The notes below the pieces were generated by a model. The model did not search any database and was not told the origin of the DNA. It saw only the letters and a program-made list of their open reading frames with translations. A program made the translations under genes and the position numbers. Of a stretch of 12,130 nucleotides of DNA, positions 7,060 through 12,130 are shown one piece after another. The stretch is taken from NCBI GenBank assembly GCA_964601205.1, contig CAZRML010000027.1, positions 1-12,130 on the forward strand, written 5' to 3'. Each line of letters opens with the position of its first letter. The first letter of the stretch is position 1. Source of the DNA: JAQVEM01 sp964601205. Its GTDB lineage: Bacteria > Actinomycetota > Humimicrobiia > Humimicrobiales > Humimicrobiaceae.

Positions 7060-8430
7060 TTAAATGAAGAATTTTTCTATATCTAACCATCTGCAGAATA
7101 TATCCAATACTTCTTTATTTACATTATAACCAAATGCAAAATGGTGCTCAAAACCATTTTTAATTATCGTATCAACAAAATTTTTTACATTGCTATTTTT
7201 TAATTTTATTTCTAAATTATTTCCTTTGATATGTTTACCTTCTATCCCTTCTCCTTCTGAAAAGAACATCCTGTATTTATTTCTATAAATCCTGTCCTCA
7301 CTCAATCGTAAAACGCCACATTCACCTTTTTTTAGATAAAAATCATTAACTATACCGGGGTTATTTTCAAGCAGGGAATGGGTTCTATGCTCAACATCTT
7401 TTATATTTCTTGCCATCTTTGTTGGACATGATCCGCAATGATATATATAAAAACTATTTTTATCGAAGTTAAAATCTGTAATATCCATTAGTGAAGATAT
7501 ATCATTATTTGTGTAACTCATGATAATCATTGAAACTGCACCCAGTATATCACCTTCACAACTTACCTGGATAGATTCATCACCCAGTGCTCCCATAATT
7601 GAACAGGGTGCAATATCGAGTGTATTTTGGAAATCAGGCCAACATTTCAGTGCAATAGCTGATAAATTATATCTTTCTACTATTTTCTTGAGAGAAATAT
7701 ATAACTTCACTGATTTATCTATATATCTGTCAATATCAATTCTCTTCCCAAAATATAACTTATCAGTTGCTTCCATTACTTCATTCTCAGAAATTTTATC
7801 GATTTCTGCAAATACTTCAGATAAATCTATAAATTCAAACTTAACCCCTAAAAACTTTCTTACAGCCAACTCATCACAATTGCTATCAAAATAACCCGGT
7901 ACTCTGCCGCTGATTATACCAATATAGCTATGGCGCAATTTTTTTATTACTTCTGCAGCTTTTATTATATTCTTTATGCTATCTCTAATATGTTTTTCGC
8001 CGGGAGTGCCGTAAATATATTCATATTTAATACCTAACTTATATAAATGATTGGTATGCATGTTAACTCCACACCAGGAATTTTTTTCAAGTTTGCCGCC
8101 TTCTTTAAAAACAGGTTCTGGAATGGCCCAAATAATAATAGGTGTGTTTACCTGTGTCAGCGCTAAATCAACCGGGCCTATTCCCAAACCAAACCCGACT
8201 GATTGAATTATTATCAAATCAAATCTGGTATCTTCCCACTCTTCAATCAATTTTGTAATTTTTTTTAAACCGCTGCTGGAATCCTTAAAAAATTCGTCAA
8301 CTAATACGGTCTGATGATGGTTTGAAATTTCCTCTAAAAGTTTTTTTGAATCATTGTATATCTGGATACTTGATTTATCCCATAATAAATTGGAGGTAAT
8401 ACCTAAAAATCCGATTTTTAAAGTTTCCAT
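7060..8430 (-). CDS. L-fucose isomerase-like protein (FucI/AraA superfamily, COG2407 type)
   Basis: 456 residues, long enough for the complete fold. It starts with a Rossmann-like strand KIGFLGITSN and continues with a stretch typical of the COG2407 group. This comprises LKCWPDFQ (261-268), a segment PCSIMGALGDE, SCEGDILGAVSM (290-301), HCGSCP (331-336) and the C-terminal GFEHHFAFGY (about 426-435) followed by a last helix. The acidic residues around D266, E292 and D294 and the histidine near 430 are candidates for the divalent metal site by comparison with fucose isomerase. It would interconvert an aldose and a ketose; the sugar is unknown. ATG 8430 is chosen over a TTG at 8457 because AAAGGAG lies six bases before the ATG. 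It follows a URO-D-fold gene on the same strand after 110 bases and faces the SIS gene end to end. Confidence 0.8.
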   Translation of the reverse strand: METLKIGFLGITSNLLWDKSSIQIYNDSKKLLEEISNHHQTVLVDEFFKDSSSGLKKITKLIEEWEDTRFDLIIIQSVGFGLGIGPVDLALTQVNTPIIIWAIPEPVFKEGGKLEKNSWCGVNMHTNHLYKLGIKYEYIYGTPGEKHIRDSIKNIIKAAEVIKKLRHSYIGIISGRVPGYFDSNCDELAVRKFLGVKFEFIDLSEVFAEIDKISENEVMEATDKLYFGKRIDIDRYIDKSVKLYISLKKIVERYNLSAIALKCWPDFQNTLDIAPCSIMGALGDESIQVSCEGDILGAVSMIIMSYTNNDISSLMDITDFNFDKNSFYIYHCGSCPTKMARNIKDVEHRTHSLLENNPGIVNDFYLKKGECGVLRLSEDRIYRNKYRMFFSEGEGIEGKHIKGNNLEIKLKNSNVKNFVDTIIKNGFEHHFAFGYNVNKEVLDIFCRWLDIEKFFI

Positions 8431-8436
8431 GGTTTG

Positions 8437-8443
8437 CTCCTTT
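8437..8443 (-). promoter_or_regulatory. Shine-Dalgarno deciding the fucose-isomerase-like start
   Basis: The minus strand reads AAAGGAG six bases before the ATG at 8430. The TTG at 8457 lies upstream of this site and would add nine residues without family support. Confidence 0.8.
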
Positions 8444-8540
8444 CCAATAAATGACAATTAATAATTTTAATCATTTCTTATGGTTTTAATAATATATGTA
8501 ATACACAAAATTACTTCGCCTGCTATTTTCGATTAATAAA

Positions 8541-9704
8541 TTACAAGATTTCCTTGACTTTATTGCGGTAATATTTGAAATTTTCAAAAGATACATTTGG
8601 CGGTATAAGGTGATCTGCCATAATTATATATCCGCCATACTTAATAACTTCCTTTATAATATTTATCTCCTTATCAATTTGTGCTGCGGATTGCGCTAAT
8701 ACATTTTTATTAAAACCGCCCATTAATTTTAATTTTGGGTATTTTTTCCTGATCTCCAGCAGGTCATTCCCAGCCTGCCTTTCAATAGGGTATAAAAAAT
8801 TAACACCGGCTTCTAAAAACAGTGGGATTAATTCATTAACATTTCCGTCTGTATCCACCATATAATTTTCTATCCCCTTCTTTTTAAGATGGTCGATTAA
8901 TCTTTTATAATATGGGGTCATAAATTCTCTAAATATTTTTGGGCTAATCAGTGAACCATTTCTCCCGGCCATATCTTCCCAAAATAGCACTACATCTACA
9001 TCAAACCAGCTCAGCATTTCGTCACAACAATTTATCCAAAAATCTGTTAAAAATTCAGCGATGTCCTTAATCAACTTTGGATTATCATAATATAGTACAA
9101 ATAGATTTACATCTCCTATCAAGAATCTCAAAGAGCCAAAAAATCCAGCAGGATAACCTAATAATCCTATTGGATAAGTTCTATTTTTGATATTTTTTAT
9201 CATTTCTTCTTTATCTATTAAAATTCTATCTTCAACGCTGTACTTATCTAAATTAAACCTATCATCCCTGAGCTTTTCCCAGGATTTACTATCTTTTACA
9301 GGCCATTCTAACCAATGAGGCATAGATGATAAATCTTTCATAACACATTTTTTAATTCCGTCTACATCTATTATTATTTTTTTCCTTTCATCTTCTGACA
9401 GTACTTGAACTTTATATTGTGGAAAAATCCAGGTATTTATAGCAGGACGTCTGATACCCTCATCAAAGTTAAAATATTTATCAACATCATAAGCGTAAGG
9501 CCAGGGATTATCCTCGGACCAGTAAAGTCCGGGTCCCCCAATACTTTCACCCTCTTCAATCCTCCTGCTGAAACCTTTAACCCTGGGTAATCCTTCTCTA
9601 TACCATCTATTTAACGTTCCACCCCAGTAACCAAACTCCCAGTCAATATTTCTATCCAACTTTTCAAAGTTTAAAATTTTTAAAAATCTTTCCATTACAT
9701 TCAC
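8541..9704 (-). CDS. URO-D-fold protein (uroporphyrinogen decarboxylase/MtaA-MtbA superfamily), lacking the usual zinc Cys motif
   Basis: 387 residues covering the whole URO-D barrel. It has the N-terminal ERFLKILNFEKLDR (5-18), the central FWEDMAGRNGSLISP (241-255) followed by FREFMTPYYKRLIDHLK, VDTDGN (283-288), LYPIERQAGND (304-314), GGFNKNVLA (329-337) and DHLIPPNVS (364-372). In methyltransferases of this fold (MtaA, MtbA) a His-x-Cys zinc motif stands where VDTDGN is found here. No cysteine is present there, so thiol methylation with the classical zinc site is doubtful. Proteins of this VDxDGN group are common and mostly uncharacterised. Start GTG 9704 has GGAGG five bases upstream. It is the first gene of a leftward transcript with the fucose-isomerase-like gene. 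Catalytic role unknown. Confidence 0.82.
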   Translation of the reverse strand: MNVMERFLKILNFEKLDRNIDWEFGYWGGTLNRWYREGLPRVKGFSRRIEEGESIGGPGLYWSEDNPWPYAYDVDKYFNFDEGIRRPAINTWIFPQYKVQVLSEDERKKIIIDVDGIKKCVMKDLSSMPHWLEWPVKDSKSWEKLRDDRFNLDKYSVEDRILIDKEEMIKNIKNRTYPIGLLGYPAGFFGSLRFLIGDVNLFVLYYDNPKLIKDIAEFLTDFWINCCDEMLSWFDVDVVLFWEDMAGRNGSLISPKIFREFMTPYYKRLIDHLKKKGIENYMVDTDGNVNELIPLFLEAGVNFLYPIERQAGNDLLEIRKKYPKLKLMGGFNKNVLAQSAAQIDKEINIIKEVIKYGGYIIMADHLIPPNVSFENFKYYRNKVKEIL

Positions 9705-9791
9705 ATAATCCTCCGAATTTGGGTTATTTGCTAAATATTTTTCTAAAATTAATTCTCTGTTTACGTCACTTTTTTTCTTATTCTGAATTGG

Positions 9792-9805
9792 CCTGTATTA
9801 ACAGG
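9792..9805. promoter_or_regulatory. Inverted repeat, possible operator of the leftward URO-D/isomerase transcript
   Basis: CCTGT, four bases, ACAGG: a perfect five-base inverted repeat. It is about 90 bases upstream of the GTG at 9704 and just downstream of a minus-strand TATAGT (9815-9810). A site between promoter and gene is where a repressor would bind. The arms are short, no regulator gene is present in the window and no second copy was seen. Confidence 0.35.
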
Positions 9806-9968
9806 TATTACTATATTATTTTACCAAAATGTTAATAACGGAATCTTTTTTTAACATTATTTAAAAGTATTGCATAGATCAAATCAGAGAAAGCTCATAC
9901 TTCACCAAAAAGCTAATTTTGATGTTTATAATAACTTAGATTATATATAATTCAAAACACTTTCTTAA

Positions 9969-9988
9969 ATTTTGTTTTTCAACAAAAT
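9969..9988. repeat. 8-bp perfect hairpin in the divergent spacer
   Basis: ATTTTGTT, loop TTTC, AACAAAAT. It lies about 50 bases upstream of the rightward promoter candidate and is followed by a pyrimidine-rich stretch, not a clean T run, so it is more likely a protein site or chance AT symmetry than a terminator. Confidence 0.4.
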
Positions 9989-10036
9989 CTCTCTTACTAA
10001 ATGCAGCCGACAACTAAATAAAAATAAAAACAGAAA

Positions 10037-10066
10037 TTGACCTTTACTATTTTAGTATGTTATATT
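10037..10066 (+). promoter_or_regulatory. Extended -10 promoter candidate for the 455-residue URO-D gene
   Basis: TTGACC (10037-10042), 18 bases, then TATATT (10061-10066) preceded by TGT, the extended -10 arrangement. Both hexamers match consensus at five of six positions. The leader to the ATG at 10132 would be close to 60 bases. Confidence 0.6.
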
Positions 10067-10131
10067 TAAAGACCATCGGTATTATAAAAAACTATTTTAA
10101 TCAAAAATTTAAAAATTATATGAGGTGAATT

Positions 10132-11499
10132 ATGGACAAAGGCAAAGATAAGGGAGTTCTTCTTGGAACCAGGATCGGGGAGAACATATCAAGTATTGCG
10201 ACAGGTATATGGAACCTTTCAGACTATAGCGCAACTCCAAACTTCAATGCTGGAGTAAAGGGCAAGGTTTCTATCTCCGGTCATGATAAGAACATATTGC
10301 GTAAGCTGGCAGCCAGGGTAGCAGAACTTGCCTCACGTCCCATAGAGCAGGAAAAACGTAAATTATGGACGGAACATAATTCCTTGAAGCCAACCCGCCC
10401 GCTGGTTTTCTGTGATCCTGAAAATGGATGGAACGAGATAATAAAAGAAGACAAATTAGACTGCAGGGGAGAGCTCGCCCGCAAATGGGAAACCGTTTTG
10501 CTCAAAGAAATATTCTGGGGGGAGTCAATGCTGGATGATAAGGTAATTGAGCCATATTTTGAAATAGCCTGCACCCATACCGAAAGTGACTGGGGACTTG
10601 TTACAAAACTGTATGGGGCCAAACCTGGAGGGGCAGTAACATGGGAAGCTCCAGTAAAAGAGTACAGTGATACAGATAAGCTACATTTTCCAACCATAGA
10701 AATCGATTATAAAACAACTGAAGAGACCCTGGAAGTGGCCAATGACACATTTGGCGATTTATTAAATATAAAACTAAAGAACAGGTGGTGGTGGTCCTTT
10801 GGCCTGACCTATGAGTTCATCTTATTGAGGGGATTGAGTCAGATGATGCTTGATATGATTGATAACCCCAAACTGGTACACAGGATAATGAAAATTCTTT
10901 CTGACGGATTTCTTAAAAAACTGGATTTTCTTGAGGAGAATAATTTACTTTCCCTCAATAACTATGGTTATATAGGATCAGGGGGGCTTGGATATACAGA
11001 TGAACTGCCGGGAAAAGATTTTGATAATTCCAGGGTTAGACCAGAAAACATGTGGGGGTTCAGTGAATCCCAGGAATCAGTGGGCATATCAGCTAAAATG
11101 TTTGAAGAATTTATTTTTCCATATCAGACTGTAATACAAAAGCGATTCGGACTAAACTATTATGGTTGCTGTGAGCCCCTGGATCCAAAATGGCATATAA
11201 TTAAAAATATCCCAAATTTAAGGAGAGTTTCAGCATCACCCTGGGCCAACATACCAAAAATGTCTGAATTCTTACAGGACAAATATGTCATGGCAAGGAA
11301 ACCGAGCCCTACCCCCCTTGCTGAACCGGTGCTCGATGAAGATTTTATAAGGAAACAAGTAAGAAGGGAGCTGGAGATAACTAAAGGGTGCATAGTCGAG
11401 TTTATAATGAAAGACAATAATACAATCGGAAATAACCCCTTAAATGTAATTAACTGGGTAAGGGTGGTTAAGGAAGAAATCGATAAAATATACAGCTGA
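10132..11499 (+). CDS. URO-D-fold methyltransferase-like protein with Cys-Cys motif and N-terminal extension
   Basis: 455 residues, long for the fold. About 50 N-terminal residues of no family I recognise come first. They are followed by a helix that starts the URO-D domain (LRKLAARVAELASRP, 56-70), a WWWSFGLTYEF segment (219-229), and a central stretch with FSESQESVGISAKMFEEF (310-327) and YYGCCEPLD (343-351). The end of the barrel follows (LRRVSASPWANIPKMSEFL and a last RKPSPTPLA at about 389-397). C346 or C347 stands where MtaA and MtbA have the zinc cysteine, so this protein is a plausible corrinoid:thiol or corrinoid:tetrahydrofolate methyltransferase partner, by inference only. ATG 10132 is preceded by GAGGTGA. 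Its codons are clearly richer in GC than those of the genes to the left, and its sequence differs strongly from the 8541-9704 protein. Confidence 0.82.
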   Translation: MDKGKDKGVLLGTRIGENISSIATGIWNLSDYSATPNFNAGVKGKVSISGHDKNILRKLAARVAELASRPIEQEKRKLWTEHNSLKPTRPLVFCDPENGWNEIIKEDKLDCRGELARKWETVLLKEIFWGESMLDDKVIEPYFEIACTHTESDWGLVTKLYGAKPGGAVTWEAPVKEYSDTDKLHFPTIEIDYKTTEETLEVANDTFGDLLNIKLKNRWWWSFGLTYEFILLRGLSQMMLDMIDNPKLVHRIMKILSDGFLKKLDFLEENNLLSLNNYGYIGSGGLGYTDELPGKDFDNSRVRPENMWGFSESQESVGISAKMFEEFIFPYQTVIQKRFGLNYYGCCEPLDPKWHIIKNIPNLRRVSASPWANIPKMSEFLQDKYVMARKPSPTPLAEPVLDEDFIRKQVRRELEITKGCIVEFIMKDNNTIGNNPLNVINWVRVVKEEIDKIYS

Positions 11500-11508
11500 T
11501 AGCTGTAT
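11490..11508. repeat. Hairpin spanning the stop codon of the 455-residue URO-D gene
   Basis: ATACAGCT, loop GAT, AGCTGTAT: eight perfect base pairs. The TGA stop (11497-11499) starts at the last base of the left arm and runs into the loop. An A run, not a T run, follows about ten bases later, so it is not a normal intrinsic terminator on the plus strand; it may protect the 3' end of the message. Confidence 0.6.
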
Positions 11509-11620
11509 GACCTACCCAAAAAAAATAGTACAGCCTGAGAGTTAGTATCCTGGCTTATAAAACAGATAAAAGAAAGGAAAGAAATATGCCAGGAAAACGC
11601 TGCACACCGGAACAGAAGAA

Positions 11621-11697
11621 CAGAGGCAAGTATCCTCTGCCCATGCAGCCATTTTGCAGCCAAAGGGGCAGTTTAAAAGTCCCTTTTAGAGGGATTT
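11621..11697 (+). other. Cluster of hairpins, two of which exclude one another
   Basis: CAGAGG (11621-11626) can pair with CCTCTG (11634-11639). CTGCCC (11637-11642) can pair with GGGCAG (11666-11671). These two stems share bases 11637-11639 and cannot both close fully. A third stem, AAGTCCCT with AGGGATTT (11677-11697, two G-U pairs allowed), follows. Such an arrangement could be a structured leader or attenuator, or the relic of an inserted element. I recognise no known RNA family. Confidence 0.35.
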
Positions 11698-11874
11698 GGT
11701 AAAAAGATCTCCCCTTTAGAAATTGAATTTCAGACAGACAAAAACGGAGCATCATGGATAATACTTCAAGGCAGGTCAGAGTGGTACAGCAGGGAATTTG
11801 GTATAAGAGAAATAAAGATATCGATGTCAGCGACAGAAAATTATGCGGTTGCATATACTATATCTTTAAAGTAA
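11677..11874 (+). pseudogene. Probable 3' remnant of a protein gene
   Basis: This frame is open from just after a stop (TAA at 11674-11676) to TAA at 11872-11874, 65 codons, and reads like a natural C terminus with mixed polar and hydrophobic residues (SPLEIEFQTDKNGASWII, then SEWYSREFGIREIKIS). There is no ATG, GTG or TTG in the frame before an ATG at 11824, so it cannot be expressed alone as a 65-residue protein. It may be the tail of a gene whose 5' part was lost or shifted in frame. Family not recognised; chance is not excluded. Confidence 0.35.
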
Positions 11875-11965
11875 TGATAATCTTAAGGATTGTTTTTCTG
11901 TATTTATTTGTATATTCTATTATATTATGGAAAATTCTTGATAATAATTTTTAATATATATATTC

Positions 11966-11969
11966 GGAG
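11966..11969 (+). promoter_or_regulatory. Shine-Dalgarno deciding the TTG start of the epimerase gene
   Basis: GGAG, six bases before the TTG at 11976. A GTG at 11971 is in another frame that stops after 11 codons, so TTG 11976 is the start that gives the family sequence. Confidence 0.65.
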
Positions 11970-11975
11970 AGTGAA

Positions 11976-12130
11976 TTGTCTCAAAAAGAAAAAGAACTCG
12001 GATTGAGCAGGATCCTGGCGGGTAGCCGTGTGGCAGAAATAGACAGGAAAGCCATTGCCGATGGAATAGACTCAAAAAAACTTATGAAAAATGCCGGTAC
12101 AGGAGCAGCGGAAGAGATCGTTTTTGATTA
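11976..12130 (+). CDS. nnrE: NAD(P)HX epimerase (YjeF N-terminal domain), 5' part only
   Basis: Only 51 codons are inside the window, and all are open. The translation contains SRVAEIDRKAIADGID followed by LMKNAG (residues 36-41), the opening signature of the YjeF-N domain, in which related proteins read E-x-D-R-x-A-I-x-x-x-G-I-x-x-x-x-L-M-E-N-A-G. This enzyme interconverts R and S forms of hydrated NAD(P)H during repair of damaged cofactor. In many bacteria it is fused to the ADP-dependent dehydratase NnrD; the window ends too early to tell. The K in LMKNAG replaces the usual glutamate. There is an insertion-like N-terminal stretch of about 15 residues. Start TTG. A housekeeping gene, probably unrelated to the methyltransferases on its left. 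Confidence 0.75.
   Translation, partial: MSQKEKELGLSRILAGSRVAEIDRKAIADGIDSKKLMKNAGTGAAEEIVFD

Larger units (their letters stand above)
9705..10131. other. Divergent intergenic region between the two URO-D-fold genes
   Basis: 427 AT-rich bases carrying the control regions of both flanking genes. It contains a 14-base inverted repeat at 9792-9805, an 8-bp hairpin at 9969-9988, a 12-base AT palindrome at 9940-9951, and a rightward promoter candidate at 10037-10066. I found no small gene and no tRNA-like or recognised riboswitch pattern. Confidence 0.7.
11500..11975. other. Gene-poor interval with hairpins and a gene remnant
   Basis: 476 bases between the URO-D gene and the epimerase gene. It contains the right arm of the stop-codon hairpin, a purine-rich stretch (11563-11584), three hairpins between 11621 and 11697, and a probable 3' gene remnant up to 11874. 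A very AT-rich tail of about 90 bases precedes the next Shine-Dalgarno. A 38-codon reading frame at 11586-11702 is preceded by AAAGGAAAG but shows no recognisable family. Confidence 0.6.

Noticed and set aside
11586..11702. 38-codon frame starting MPGKRCTPEQ, faintly like the start of an IS3-type transposase OrfA
   Set aside because: The likeness covers only a few residues and the rest does not continue as a helix-turn-helix. No inverted repeats or target duplication were seen, so no insertion sequence is called.
11754..11954. 66-codon plus-strand reading frame
   Set aside because: No ribosome binding site, no recognisable family, and it overlaps the more protein-like remnant in another frame. 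The hydrophobic end comes from the AT-rich tail.

Overview
The window looks like a piece of an AT-rich bacterial chromosome, most likely from a strict anaerobe. The evidence is a corrinoid-dependent methyltransferase pair (an MttB-superfamily protein plus its B12-binding partner), two proteins of the uroporphyrinogen decarboxylase (URO-D)/MtaA-MtbA fold, low GC in the middle of the window, frequent GTG and TTG starts, and Shine-Dalgarno sites of the usual bacterial kind. Low-GC lineages with many such methyltransferases (Firmicutes, Atribacterota-like groups) would fit, but nothing here fixes the taxon.

Layout. (1) 1-2058, minus strand: a corrinoid protein followed 27 bases later by an MttB-like methyltransferase that runs off the left edge. 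(2) 2059-2530: AT-rich divergent spacer with a good promoter candidate for the rightward operon. (3) 2531-6918, plus strand: five tightly packed genes for a HAD phosphatase, a deoxyhypusine-synthase-like protein, a PfkB kinase resembling the HldE kinase domain, a ROK sugar kinase and a GmhA-like SIS isomerase. (4) 7060-9704, minus strand: a URO-D-fold protein followed by an L-fucose isomerase-like protein. (5) 9705-10131: second divergent spacer with a 14-base inverted repeat, an 8-bp hairpin and a strong promoter candidate. (6) 10132-11499, plus strand: a second, quite different URO-D-fold protein carrying a Cys-Cys pair. (7) 11500-11975: no intact gene, but a hairpin over a stop codon, a cluster of hairpins and a probable 3' gene remnant. 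(8) 11976 to the right edge: the beginning of an NAD(P)HX epimerase (YjeF-N) gene.

How the genes may work together. The left pair should demethylate a methylated amine or betaine and load the methyl group on the corrinoid; no pyrrolysine (TAG) codon is present, so it belongs to the non-Pyl branch of MttB. The usual second methyltransferase would be a URO-D or MtrH-type protein; the 10132-11499 protein is a candidate but is not adjacent. The five-gene operon has three of the activities of nucleotide-activated heptose synthesis (isomerase, 7-phosphate kinase, phosphatase) but no nucleotidyltransferase. Instead it carries a deoxyhypusine-synthase-like protein and a ROK kinase. It is the part most likely to be an undescribed pathway. 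The fucose-isomerase-like and URO-D pair suggests a further, separate carbohydrate or methyl-transfer function. Base composition is visibly mosaic: the two flanks are clearly richer in GC than the centre.
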